NCBI RefSeq assembly: GCF_013466785.1
Contig: NZ_CP059163.1
Location: 3,968,001-4,032,000, forward strand
DNA: 64,000 nt
DNA from: Nocardioides marinisabuli
GTDB lineage: Bacteria > Actinomycetota > Actinomycetes > Propionibacteriales > Nocardioidaceae
Direction: 5' to 3'
The notes beneath the pieces are model-generated. The model was not told the DNA's origin, made no database searches, and saw only the letters and a program-made list of their open reading frames with translations. The position numbers and the translations under genes were made by a program. Below are positions 45,693-54,205 of the stretch, in pieces (the stretch's first letter is position 1; each line of letters opens with the position of its first letter).

Positions 45693-46333
45693 GACGGCTC
45701 CGCCACGACGAACCGGACCCGGGTGCCGGGGGCGAGCAGCGCGGGCGGGTCGCGCTCGACGTCCCACAGGCGGGCCTCGGTGCGGCCCAGCAGCCGCCAC
45801 CCGCCCGGGGAGGCACTGGGGTAGACCCCGCACCAGGAGTCGGCCACGGCGACCGAGCCGGCCGGGACCCGCGGTCGCGCCGAGTCCAGGCGCGGCACCG
45901 CCCACTCCTCGGGCAGGCCCGAGAGGTAGGCGAAGCCGGGGGCGAAGCCGCAGAAGACGCTGACCAGCTCCAGACCGGTGTGTCGGGCCACCGCCTCGTC
46001 GCGCGAGAGCCCCCACCGGGCGGCGACGTCGTCGAGGTCGAGGCCGTCGTAGACGACCGGGACCTCGATGGTCGGGCCGTCCGCCGGGCTCGACGCCGGA
46101 TCCTCGGGGTCGGGGCGCCACGCCTCGAGCAGCGCCGCTGTGGCGGCGACGTCGGCGGGGTCGAGCCCGTCGAGCAGCACCGTGCGCGCCGCGGGCACCA
46201 CCTCGACAGCCCGTACGCCGCTCCCCCGCACCCAGGTCGCCAGGGCGAGGGCGGTCGGGGCGTCGGCGACCTCGGCCAGCAGCGCCGTGGGCCCGAAGGG
46301 TCGCACCCGTGCCCCGCCCAGCCCGCTCACCAC
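45689..46333 (-). CDS. pxpB: 5-oxoprolinase subunit B
   Basis: A 214-residue KipI/PxpB (allophanate hydrolase subunit 1-like) protein with VPVVYDGLDLDDVA, the segment FCGFAPGFAYLSGLP and the C-terminal SPGGWRLLGRT motif. It forms the PxpBC heterodimer. It starts at a GTG 15 bases after the pxpA stop, and its stop overlaps the pxpC start, so pxpA-pxpB-pxpC is a single operon. Confidence 0.92.
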   Translation of the reverse strand: MVSGLGGARVRPFGPTALLAEVADAPTALALATWVRGSGVRAVEVVPAARTVLLDGLDPADVAATAALLEAWRPDPEDPASSPADGPTIEVPVVYDGLDLDDVAARWGLSRDEAVARHTGLELVSVFCGFAPGFAYLSGLPEEWAVPRLDSARPRVPAGSVAVADSWCGVYPSASPGGWRLLGRTEARLWDVERDPPALLAPGTRVRFVVAEPS

Positions 46334-46348
46334 CCGCTCACAGCCCGC

Positions 46349-47053
46349 TCACAACCCGCGCAGCGTCCAGCCGGCGTCCTCGAGCGCGGCCCGCACCGCC
46401 CGGGCGTGCTCGACGGCCCCGGGGCTGTCGCCGTGCACGCACAGCGAGGCCAGCTCGACCACCCCGCCGGGGGGCTCGCGCAGCAGCCGCAGCGCCTGCG
46501 CGGCCACCTCCTCGGGGCCCTCCAGCAGCGCCCCCGGCTCGCTGCGGTCGACCAGCCGCCCGTCGGCGGCGTACCCGCGGTCGGGGAAGCCCTCGTGGCG
46601 CACCGTGCGGCCCCGGCCGGCGGCGAGGTCGAGCAGGACCCCGGGCATGCCGAGCACCGGGAGGTCGCCGGAGCCCTCGAGCACCGCCTGCGCCTGCTCG
46701 GGGTCGTCCATGGTGCGGTGGTAGAGCGCGCCGTGCGGCTTGAGGTAGCGCACCGTCGTCCCCGCGGCCGACGCGATCTCGGCCAGGGTGCCGACCTGGT
46801 CGGCGACCTGCTCGCGCAGCAGGTCGGCCGCGACGTCGAGGGGACGACGACCGAAGTGCTCGCGGTCGGCGTACGAGACCTGCGCACCGACCGAGACCCC
46901 GCGCCGGGCGGCCTCCTCGCAGACCGCGCGCATGATCGCCGGCGAGCCCGCGTGGTAGCCGCAGGCCAGGTTCGCCGAGGTCACCACGCCCAACAGCACG
47001 ACGTCGTCGGTGACCTCCTCGCCCAGGTCGGCGTTCAGGTCGACGTACCGCAT
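46349..47053 (-). CDS. pxpA: 5-oxoprolinase subunit A (LamB/YcsF family)
   Basis: The 234-residue PxpA subunit begins MRYVDLNADLGEE, the family signature, followed by SANLACGYHAG, GAQVSYADREHFGRR and VRYLKPHGALYHR, all conserved in LamB/YcsF proteins. The complex removes the damage product 5-oxoproline that forms from glutamine. A TAGCGT -10 hexamer ends six bases before the ATG, back-to-back with the promoter of the oligopeptidase gene. Confidence 0.94.
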   Translation of the reverse strand: MRYVDLNADLGEEVTDDVVLLGVVTSANLACGYHAGSPAIMRAVCEEAARRGVSVGAQVSYADREHFGRRPLDVAADLLREQVADQVGTLAEIASAAGTTVRYLKPHGALYHRTMDDPEQAQAVLEGSGDLPVLGMPGVLLDLAAGRGRTVRHEGFPDRGYAADGRLVDRSEPGALLEGPEEVAAQALRLLREPPGGVVELASLCVHGDSPGAVEHARAVRAALEDAGWTLRGL

Positions 47054-47059
47054 GTGCGG

Positions 47060-47083
47060 ACGCTATCGCCCCGCCTCTAGGTT
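47060..47083. promoter_or_regulatory. Back-to-back leaderless promoters, pxpA and S9 peptidase genes
   Basis: Only 37 bases separate the divergent start codons. TAGCGT for pxpA is the complement of 47060-47065, six bases from its ATG; TAGGTT for the peptidase is 47078-47083, seven bases from its ATG. The -35 region of each promoter must overlap the other gene's start, so the two are likely to compete. Confidence 0.6.
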
Positions 47084-47090
47084 GGCAGCC

Positions 47091-49262
47091 ATGTCCTCCT
47101 CCACTCCTGAGCACCCGCCGGTCGCCCCGCCCGTCGCCGAGCGCCGCCCGACGCAGCGCGAGATCCACGGCCGCACCCGTCACGACGACTACGAGTGGCT
47201 GCGCGAGAAGGACTCCCCCGAGGTCCGCGCCCACCTCGAGGCCGAGAACGCCTGGACCGAGGCGCGCACCGCCCACCTCGCCGACCTGCGCACCCGGATC
47301 TTCGAGGAGATCCGGGCCCGCACCCGCGAGACCGACCTGTCGGTGCCCACCCGCAACCGCGACCACTGGTACTACGGGCGCTCCTTCGAGGGCCGCGAGT
47401 ACGGCGCGACCTGCCGGGTGCCGGTCTCCGGGCCCGACGACTGGACCCCGCCCACCCCCGCCGAGGACTGCGCCCCCGACCAGCCGGCGCTGCCCGGCGA
47501 GGAGGTGCTGCTCGACCTCGACGCCCTGGCCGAGGGCCACGAGTTCTTCTCCCTGGGCGGGGCCAGCATCAGCCCCGACGCCACGCTGCTGGCCTACAGC
47601 GTCGACGTGGTCGGCGACGAGCGCTACACCGCGCGCATCAAGGACCTCGCCAGCGGCGAGCTGCTGCCCGACGTGATCGAGGGCGTCATCCACGGCACCA
47701 CCTGGGACCGCGCCGGCGAGAACCTGTACTACGCCACCGTCGACGAGTCGTGGCGCGCCGACAAGATCTGGCGCCACCGGCTCGGCACCGGGCAGTCCGA
47801 GGACGAGCTGGTGCACCACGAGCAGGACGGCCGCTTCTTCGTCGGGGTGGGCCGCACCCGCTCCGACCGGTTCCTGGTCGTGGCCTCCGGCAGCAAGACC
47901 ACCTCGGAGTACCGCTTCCTCGACGCCGACGCCCCCGAGGCCGGCTGGCAGGTCTTCGCCGAGCGGGTCGAGGACGTCGAGTACTCGCTCGAGCACGCCG
48001 TCATCGCCGGCGAGGACCGGTTCCTGGTGCTGCACAACGCCACCGGCCCGGACTTCGAGATCGCCAGCGCGCCCGTCGCCCCCACCCCGGCCTCCGGCTG
48101 GACGCCCCTGGTGGCGCACGCCCCGAGCGTGCGCCTCGAGGAGGTCGACGCGTTCGCCGGTCACCTGGTGGTCCACCAGCGCAGCCAGGGCCTCACCCAG
48201 CTGCGCATCATCGAGCTCGGCCCCGAGGGCGTCGGCGACGACTACCTCGTGCCCTTCGACGCGCCCGTCTACACCGTCGGCGCGGGCGGCAACCTGACCT
48301 TCGACCAGCCGACCGTGCGCCTGGGCTTCACCTCGATGGCGGTGCCCTCGTCGGTCTACGACTACGACGTGCGCAGCCGTGAGCTGACGCTGCTGCGCCG
48401 CACGCCCGTGCTGGGCGGCTACGACCCGGCCGACTACGAGGAGCACCGGCTGTGGGCCACCGCCGAGGACGGCGAGCAGGTGCCGATCTCGATCGTGGCG
48501 CGGCGCGGCTCGCGGGAGGACGACGGCGGCGGCACCCGACCGGTCCCGACGCTGCTCTACGGCTACGGCTCCTACGAGGCCTCGATCGACCCCTACTTCT
48601 CTATCGCCCGGCTCTCGCTGCTCGACCGGGGCGCGGCCTTCGCGATCGCGCACGTGCGCGGCGGCGGCGAGATGGGCCGGCGCTGGTACGACGACGGGAA
48701 GATGGCCAAGAAGCAGAACACCTTCTCCGACTTCGTCGCCTGCGCGCGCCACCTCGTCGCGACCGGCTGGTCGCGCCCCGAGACGCTGGTCGCCGAGGGC
48801 GGCAGCGCCGGCGGGATGTTGATGGGCGCGGTGGCCAACCAGGCCCCCGAGCTGTTCACCGGCATCGTGGCCCAGGTGCCGTTCGTTGACGCGCTCACCA
48901 CGATGCTCGACGCCAGCCTGCCGCTGACGGTCACCGAGTACGACGAGTGGGGCAACCCCGAGGCCGACCCCGAGGTCTACGACTACATGGCCACCTACGC
49001 GCCGTACGACAACGTGACCGAGCAGGACTACCCCGCGATCCTCGCCGAGACCTCGCTCAACGACACCCGGGTGCTCTACGTCGAGCCGGCCAAGTGGGTG
49101 GCCCGGCTGCGCGCCACCGCGCCCGACCACCGTCCCGACGTGCTGCTGCGCACCGAGATGTCGGCGGGCCACGGCGGCGTCTCGGGGCGCTACAAGTCCT
49201 GGCACGACCGGGCGTTCGCGCTGGCCTGGATGCTCGACCGGATGGGGCTGGCCGACGCCTGA
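47091..49262 (+). CDS. S9 family peptidase, oligopeptidase B type
   Basis: A cytoplasmic prolyl-oligopeptidase-family serine peptidase of 723 residues that should cleave short peptides after basic residues. The N-terminal part forms the beta-propeller (SISPDATLLAYSVD); the hydrolase domain has the triad Ser572 in GGSAGG, Asp658 in LNDTRV and His694 in AGHGGVSGRY. The PTLLYGYGSYEAS and AHVRGGGEMGRRWY segments are typical of oligopeptidase B. The ATG at 47091 is supported by TAGGTT seven bases upstream. Confidence 0.92.
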   Translation: MSSSTPEHPPVAPPVAERRPTQREIHGRTRHDDYEWLREKDSPEVRAHLEAENAWTEARTAHLADLRTRIFEEIRARTRETDLSVPTRNRDHWYYGRSFEGREYGATCRVPVSGPDDWTPPTPAEDCAPDQPALPGEEVLLDLDALAEGHEFFSLGGASISPDATLLAYSVDVVGDERYTARIKDLASGELLPDVIEGVIHGTTWDRAGENLYYATVDESWRADKIWRHRLGTGQSEDELVHHEQDGRFFVGVGRTRSDRFLVVASGSKTTSEYRFLDADAPEAGWQVFAERVEDVEYSLEHAVIAGEDRFLVLHNATGPDFEIASAPVAPTPASGWTPLVAHAPSVRLEEVDAFAGHLVVHQRSQGLTQLRIIELGPEGVGDDYLVPFDAPVYTVGAGGNLTFDQPTVRLGFTSMAVPSSVYDYDVRSRELTLLRRTPVLGGYDPADYEEHRLWATAEDGEQVPISIVARRGSREDDGGGTRPVPTLLYGYGSYEASIDPYFSIARLSLLDRGAAFAIAHVRGGGEMGRRWYDDGKMAKKQNTFSDFVACARHLVATGWSRPETLVAEGGSAGGMLMGAVANQAPELFTGIVAQVPFVDALTTMLDASLPLTVTEYDEWGNPEADPEVYDYMATYAPYDNVTEQDYPAILAETSLNDTRVLYVEPAKWVARLRATAPDHRPDVLLRTEMSAGHGGVSGRYKSWHDRAFALAWMLDRMGLADA

Positions 49263-49436
49263 GGTGCGGTGCGGTGTGACCTCGCTCCCCCTCCGGGGTG
49301 AGAGCCATCCGTCGCAGGGTGGGCACCGAACAACCAGCGAGGCAGCGAGGCCCTGAGAAGTCCCTGAGAGTTGATGATTCATGCAACTCCGGGGTCGGGC
49401 CGGACGTCCTTGATGGTGAAGGCTCCACGGCGGAGC

Positions 49437-49463
49437 GGGAATCCGCACCGCCGCCGGAGCGTT
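49437..49463 (+). promoter_or_regulatory. SigR/SigH-type promoter upstream of sigB-like gene
   Basis: GGGAAT (49437-49442) and GTT (49461-49463) are 18 bp apart, an exact GGGAAT-N18-GTT match, placed 50 bp before the ATG. In mycobacteria sigB is transcribed from a SigE/SigH-dependent promoter, so the site makes biological sense. Confidence 0.7.
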
Positions 49464-49512
49464 GAGACGACGTGGGAGCGCGAGAGCGACCACGTGACTG
49501 AGGAGGGGTTCC

Positions 49513-50481
49513 ATGGCCACCCGCACCGCCACCCGTACCGCACCCAGCGCCGGACGCGAGATCGAGGGACGCGACAGCGTCGGTCTCTACCTCGACGAGA
49601 TCGCTCGCAACCCGCTGCTCGACGCGGCGGCCGAGGTCGAGCTCTCGCAGACCATCGAGGCGGGCCTCTACGCCCAGGCCCTCCTCGACGAGGGCCGGGT
49701 CGGGCGCCGCAAGGGCGGTGCCCCCGGCCGGGCCACCCAGGAGGAGCTTGAGTGGCTCGCCGAGCAGGGCCAGCAGGCGGTGCAGACGTTCATCACCGCC
49801 AACCTGCGCCTCGTCGTCTCCATCGCGCGCAAGTACGGCCGGGCGCAGATGCCGATGCTGGACCTGATCCAGGAGGGCAACACCGGCCTGATCCGTGCGG
49901 TCGAGAAGTTCGACTACACCAAGGGCTACAAGTTCTCCACCTACGCCACCTGGTGGGTGCGCCAGGCCATCACCCGCGGCATCGCCCAGCAGGCGCGCGT
50001 GGTGCGGCTGCCCGTGCACGTGGTCGAGGAGCTCAACCAGGTCGGCGGCGCCCGCCGCACCCTGGAGCGCCAGCTGGGCCGCGACCCCGAGCCGGCCGAG
50101 ATCGCCCTCGAGCTCGGCATGGACGTCGACCGGGTGCTCGACCTGCTGTCGTGGGGCCGCGAGCACGTCTCGCTCGACACCCCCGTCGACGAGGACGGCG
50201 ACACCTCGCTGGGTGACCTGATGGCCCAGGAGACCTCCCCCGGCCCCGACCTCAACGTCATCGACGTCGAGTCCCGCGACCGTCTCAACGCCCTGGTGGG
50301 CCACCTCGACGACCGTGCGGCCGACATCATCCGCTCGCGCTACGGCCTCAGCGACGGCCGTCAGCACAAGCTGGCCGACATCGGCGCCAAGCACGGCATC
50401 TCCGCCGAGCGGGTGCGCCAGCTCGAGCGCGAGGCGCTGCAGAAGCTGCGCCGCTTCGCCGACCCCGACCTGGCGGCCTGA
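49513..50481 (+). CDS. sigB: Group 2 sigma factor (SigB/HrdA-D type)
   Basis: A 322-residue non-essential primary-like sigma factor. It lacks the long N-terminal extension of SigA but keeps region 1.2 (DSVGLYLDEIARNPLL), region 2 with YATWWVRQAITRG and the region 4.2 helix ISAERVRQLERE. In mycobacteria SigB takes over in stress and stationary phase. A ribosome site GAGGGG precedes the ATG and a SigR/SigH-type promoter lies 50 bp upstream. The symbol is by analogy with mycobacteria; group 2 paralogues elsewhere in the genome cannot be excluded. Confidence 0.9.
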   Translation: MATRTATRTAPSAGREIEGRDSVGLYLDEIARNPLLDAAAEVELSQTIEAGLYAQALLDEGRVGRRKGGAPGRATQEELEWLAEQGQQAVQTFITANLRLVVSIARKYGRAQMPMLDLIQEGNTGLIRAVEKFDYTKGYKFSTYATWWVRQAITRGIAQQARVVRLPVHVVEELNQVGGARRTLERQLGRDPEPAEIALELGMDVDRVLDLLSWGREHVSLDTPVDEDGDTSLGDLMAQETSPGPDLNVIDVESRDRLNALVGHLDDRAADIIRSRYGLSDGRQHKLADIGAKHGISAERVRQLEREALQKLRRFADPDLAA

Positions 50482-50526
50482 GCCGCCGGGACGGACCAGC
50501 ACGACCCGTCGGCCGGGAGGATCGGC

Positions 50527-51855
50527 CTACGGGGCGGCGTACGCCGCGACCTCCAGCGCCTGGGCGGCCTCAGCCGCCCGGGCGCTGACGTCGTCGGGGA
50601 CCTGCTCGGCCTCGGCGGTGCGCGCCTGCCACATCTGCAGCGCCACGACGCGGGCGGCGGCCTCCTCGATGCGCTCGGGTGCGACCTCGCCGTCCCTGAT
50701 CGCCTTCGTGACCCGGGCGTGCGTACGGCGCGTGTCGGCGGGCATCAGCAGCAGGTCGGCGCCGGCGACGAGCGCCTTGACGGCCAGGTCGGGGATGCCG
50801 ACGACCGCGCCCATGCCCAGCGAGTCCGTGATCGCGACGCCCTCGAAGCCGACCTCCTCGCGCAGGTGCTCGTAGACCTCGGGGGCGATGCTCGAGGGGG
50901 TGCCCGGGGCGAGCGCCTCGACGTCGAGGTGGCCCATCATCACCGACGGCGCCCCGGCCTTGGTGGCGGCGCGGAAGGGCATCAGGTCGCGCTTCTCGAG
51001 CTCGGCCGCCGGGGTGTCGAGCTCCGGGAGCGTCAGGTGGCTGTCGGCCGTGGCGCCGCCGTGACCGGGGTAGTGCTTGGTCGTCGACACCGTGCCGGAG
51101 CGGTCGAACCCGTCGACCGCGGCCGCGGTGGCCTTGGCGGCCAGGCGGGGGTCGCTCGAGGGCGAGCGGCTGCCGATGGTGGGGTCCGCCGCGCCGATCG
51201 TGACGTCCGCGACCGGGGCGTAGACCCAGGTGAAGCCGAGGTCGCGCAGCTCGAGACCGGTCGTGTACGCCGCGTCGCGCACCGCCAGCCTGCCGCTGCG
51301 CCCGCCGCCGTCGACGGCCTCGCCGGCAGCGCGGAAGGCCGGGAACTCGGTGGCGATCCCACGCAGGTGGGAGACGCTGCCGCCCTCCTGGTCGACGCCG
51401 ATGACGGCCGGGAAGTCGCGGCCGCTGTCGGCGACGGCCTGCGAGACCGCCGCGGTCGTGGCGCGCACCTGGGCCTCGTCGACGACGTTGTCACCGGTGA
51501 CGCACACCCCGGAGAGGTGCAGGTCGGAGACCAGCTCGGCCGGGATCGCCGGGTCGGTGCCGGCGTAGCGGCCCACGATCACCTGGCCGGCGAGCTCCTC
51601 GGGGCTCATCGCGGTGACGACCTCGCGCGCCTCGGCGAGCTCGCCCTCGGTGGGACCCCAGGTGGTGGGGGTGTCGGGGTCGACCGGCTCGGCGTCCTGC
51701 GTCGCCTCGGTCTCGTCGGTGGCGCTGGGCGCGTTCTCGTCGGCGGCCGCCCCGGTGGTCAGCCCGGTGGTCGGTTCGTCGTCGACCCCCGAGCAGCCGG
51801 TGACCAGCAGCCCCAGGCTGAGCGCTGCCGCGGCGAGGGCTCCGGGGCGCCTCAC
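50527..51855 (-). CDS. GH3 beta-N-acetylglucosaminidase-like lipoprotein
   Basis: Intact paralogue of the damaged gene at 28898. The 442-residue product has a lipoprotein signal ending LLVTGC (Cys21), a Thr/Glu-rich linker, and a family GH3 domain with KHYPGHGGATADSH and the nucleophile in VAITDSLGMG. NagZ/LpqI-type enzymes release GlcNAc from muropeptides during wall recycling; LpqI of mycobacteria is also a lipoprotein. The GTG at 51855 overlaps the coaE stop as GTGA, so it is translated with coaE. Confidence 0.9.
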   Translation of the reverse strand: MRRPGALAAAALSLGLLVTGCSGVDDEPTTGLTTGAAADENAPSATDETEATQDAEPVDPDTPTTWGPTEGELAEAREVVTAMSPEELAGQVIVGRYAGTDPAIPAELVSDLHLSGVCVTGDNVVDEAQVRATTAAVSQAVADSGRDFPAVIGVDQEGGSVSHLRGIATEFPAFRAAGEAVDGGGRSGRLAVRDAAYTTGLELRDLGFTWVYAPVADVTIGAADPTIGSRSPSSDPRLAAKATAAAVDGFDRSGTVSTTKHYPGHGGATADSHLTLPELDTPAAELEKRDLMPFRAATKAGAPSVMMGHLDVEALAPGTPSSIAPEVYEHLREEVGFEGVAITDSLGMGAVVGIPDLAVKALVAGADLLLMPADTRRTHARVTKAIRDGEVAPERIEEAAARVVALQMWQARTAEAEQVPDDVSARAAEAAQALEVAAYAAP

Positions 51856-52442
51856 GCCCGCACCGCCAGCTCGTCGTGGACGGCGCGCACCCGGGCGCGC
51901 AGCTCGTCGAGGGTGCCGGTGTTCTCGATGACGTGGGTCGCCACGGCGAGGCGCTGCTCGCGGGTCGCCTGCGCGGCGATGCGCGACTCGGCGTCCTCGA
52001 GGGTCCAGCCGCGCTGCTCGAGCATCCGCTCCACCTGCGTCTCGGTGGGGGCGTCGACCACGATGACGGCGTCGAAGCCGTCGGCGCGTCCCGACTCGGC
52101 GAGCAGCGGGATGTCGTGGACCACCAGGGCCCCCTCGGGTGCGGTCGCCTCCAGCTCGGCGTACCGCTCGAAGACCAGCGGGTGCACGATCGCCTCGAGG
52201 CGCTTGCGGGCCGACTCGTCGCCGAAGACGAGGCGCCCCATCGCCGGGCGGTCGAGGTCGCCCTCGGGGGTCAGCAGCTCGTCGCCGAACTCCTCGACGA
52301 CCGCGGCCAGGCCTGGCGTGCCCCGCTCGACGACCTCGCGGGCGAGCGCGTCGGCATCGATCACGACGGCTCCCAGCTCTGCCAGCATGTTCGCGACGGT
52401 GCTCTTGCCCGACGCGACTCCCCCCGTGAGACCAACGCGCAT
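51852..52442 (-). CDS. coaE: Dephospho-CoA kinase
   Basis: Performs the last step of coenzyme A synthesis, phosphorylating the 3'-hydroxyl of dephospho-CoA. The 196-residue protein has the P-loop GGVASGKST at 7-15, DADALAREVVERG for substrate binding, and the lid segment IAAQATREQRL. In many mycobacterial-type genomes coaE directly follows rpsA; here rpsA starts 9.4 kb away on the same strand. TACCGT (ACGGTA at 52450-52455 on plus) ends seven bases before the ATG, so coaE has its own likely leaderless promoter. Confidence 0.95.
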   Translation of the reverse strand: MRVGLTGGVASGKSTVANMLAELGAVVIDADALAREVVERGTPGLAAVVEEFGDELLTPEGDLDRPAMGRLVFGDESARKRLEAIVHPLVFERYAELEATAPEGALVVHDIPLLAESGRADGFDAVIVVDAPTETQVERMLEQRGWTLEDAESRIAAQATREQRLAVATHVIENTGTLDELRARVRAVHDELAVRA

Positions 52443-52585
52443 GGGCGCCACGGTAGCCGGGGACGCCTCGAGCGCCGCATCTGGCAGGGGCCCACAATTT
52501 GCCGAGCCCGCGGGTGCGGGACCTTCCTGCCCCACCGTGCCGTTGGGAGGATCGAGGTCGGACCACCACCAGCCAGGGGGGCGCC

Positions 52586-53005
52586 ATGACCACCACCACG
52601 AGCACCAGCACCGCCATCGCCGCACCGCCGGAGCGTGTGTGGCGGCTGCTGACCGACACCGACTGGTGGAACCGCGCCGACAACGGGGTGGTCGACGTCG
52701 CCGGCGCCATCGCGCAGGGGCAGAAGATCAAGCTGGTCTCCGAGCTCGACCCGAAGCGGGGCTTCAAGCTCCAGGTCGCCGAGATGGACGAGCCCCACCA
52801 CATGGTGTGGACGGGCGGGATGCCGCTGGGGCTGTGCACCGGCCGCCGCTCCTTCAGGCTCGAGGCCACCAACGCGGGATGCACCTTCAGCATGGCCGAG
52901 GACTTCACCGGCCCGCTGTCGCCGCTCATCGTCCGGGCGCTGCCCGACTTCCAGGGGTCCTTCGACCAGTTCGCCGCTGCGCTGAAGGCCGACAGCGAGG
53001 CGTGA
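52586..53005 (+). CDS. SRPBCC family protein
   Basis: A 139-residue helix-grip protein: TSTAIAAPPERVWRLLTDTDWWN start, a beta-sheet middle (FKLQVAEMDEPHHMVW, RRSFRLEATNAGCTFSM) and a C-terminal helix. It is of the polyketide-cyclase/dehydrase type, with an internal hydrophobic cavity for an unknown ligand. A purine-rich site AGGGGGG precedes the ATG. The coaE gene is divergent. Confidence 0.85.
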   Translation: MTTTTSTSTAIAAPPERVWRLLTDTDWWNRADNGVVDVAGAIAQGQKIKLVSELDPKRGFKLQVAEMDEPHHMVWTGGMPLGLCTGRRSFRLEATNAGCTFSMAEDFTGPLSPLIVRALPDFQGSFDQFAAALKADSEA

Positions 53006-53015
53006 CCCCGCTCGG

Positions 53016-53342
53016 TCAGCGCCAGGGGCGGTAGACGACCTCGTAGGTGTCGCCGACCTCGCGCTCGAGCCATGCGACCAGCCCCCGGGCTCTCGCGTCG
53101 AGCTCGGCCAGGGCCTCGTCCTCCCCGCGCACGGTCGTGCGGTGGTCGACGACGCGGCCCATCGCCTGCCCCCAGGCCGCCAGGTCGGCGACCAGCGTGC
53201 TGCTCAGGCCCAAGGCCCTCCGCAACCACGACTCGTCCTCGGGGAGCAGTCCCTCCTCGTCCCAGAGCGGGACGCCCACCCAGTAGTCCCACATGAAGCG
53301 GATGGTGCGGCCCGCGACCTCGACGTCGTCGTACTCGCTCAC
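53016..53342 (-). CDS. Hypothetical protein
   Basis: A 108-residue acidic protein from a GTG start, with many Trp (RFMWDYWVGVPLWDEEG, SSWLRRALG-type WLRRALGL) and a helical second half. I recognise no family. The codon pattern is like its neighbours. It converges on the SRPBCC gene with a 10-base gap. Confidence 0.6.
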   Translation of the reverse strand: MSEYDDVEVAGRTIRFMWDYWVGVPLWDEEGLLPEDESWLRRALGLSSTLVADLAAWGQAMGRVVDHRTTVRGEDEALAELDARARGLVAWLEREVGDTYEVVYRPWR

Positions 53343-53501
53343 CGTCGCAGTCTCGCACCGCCCGGCCCCGCACGCTCGGGCCAGCGGTGCCTCGGCAACC
53401 AGGCACGGGCGACGGTTGGTTGTTGGGCCACCGCTCGCTCGGCGGCACCGACGTCTGGTCGGCAGCGGGAGGCGCTGATGACCCCAGGAGGAGAGCGGGA
53501 T

Positions 53502-53837
53502 TCAGACGTAGGTGTACGTGCCCGGCTCCTCAGGTCGACCGCCGTGCCTCCTACGATGCGCGAACACCCCGGCAGTGGGAGTGCGAAGCGTCTCGCCGCA
53601 CTCCAGGCAGACGTAGTCGTTGACCCCGACCCGGTGGAGACCTTCGAGGCAACGGTTGGACGGGCAGTCCAGGTTGCTGCACCACTCGACTCGATCGAAG
53701 CAACCCCCCTCGTCGGTGGGGAGGCCGTCGGAGTCGTACCGCTCAGGGGCCGCGGGTTCGAGTCCGGAGACGACCTGGCTGCCGCAGGCTTCGCAGGGCC
53801 GCGCATCGACGCGCCGGTCCTCTTCCTCGACTGACAT
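53502..53837 (-). CDS. Hypothetical Cys-rich zinc-finger-like protein
   Basis: The 111-residue product has three possible metal-binding pairs: CEACG near residue 15-19, CSNLDC near 53-58 and CLECG near 78-82, followed by FAHRRRH, so one or two zinc ribbons are likely. The N-terminus is acidic and the C-terminus ends GTYTYV. No family is recognised. The base composition of this stretch is less GC-biased than the rest of the window, suggesting acquired DNA. Confidence 0.5.
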   Translation of the reverse strand: MSVEEEDRRVDARPCEACGSQVVSGLEPAAPERYDSDGLPTDEGGCFDRVEWCSNLDCPSNRCLEGLHRVGVNDYVCLECGETLRTPTAGVFAHRRRHGGRPEEPGTYTYV

Positions 53838-54205
53838 GTCGCCGACGATCCCATGGGTCGGTCATGTCGTCGCTAAGCGGCAGGTGCGGACGGTCGTCGG
53901 GCGCTCGCGGTCCGTCCTGGTGCTGGCCGGCTGCCTCGGTCCAGCTGCCAGCGCGGACTTCTACCTCAGCGGGGACATGACGCAGCGTTACCCCAGGCCG
54001 ACCCCCGGGTGCGACGGACCAGTCCCAGGCAAGCGTGTCCGCTTCTGCTGACTACCTGCGGGGGCGTCTCACCTGTCAGTGGTCGAATGAGGACGGTTCA
54101 TCAGTCGCCAGCACGGAGTTGCCACTCCACGCGCGGGGCTTAACCACGGCAGACCTGTCACCTGCTCGTGCAGCAGTCCCGTGCCCTGCTCGTGGTGTCC
54201 CCGCT
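53838..54205. other. Gap with no recognisable gene
   Basis: About 370 bp between two minus-strand hypothetical genes. A plus-strand frame runs through part of it, with a hydrophobic stretch SVLVLAGCLGPAASA, but lacks a convincing start and family. No terminator, tRNA or repeat was seen. Confidence 0.5.

Noticed and set aside
53755..53765. tRNA T-arm-like GGTTCGAGTCC, possible tRNA or att remnant
   Set aside because: The flanking bases do not pair into a T-stem and no anticodon or acceptor stem can be built; it lies in a minus-strand coding frame.
53620..54051. 143-codon plus-strand ORF ending with a hydrophobic stretch
   Set aside because: It overlaps the Cys-rich gene in antisense and has no ribosome site or family; the hydrophobic stretch alone is not enough.
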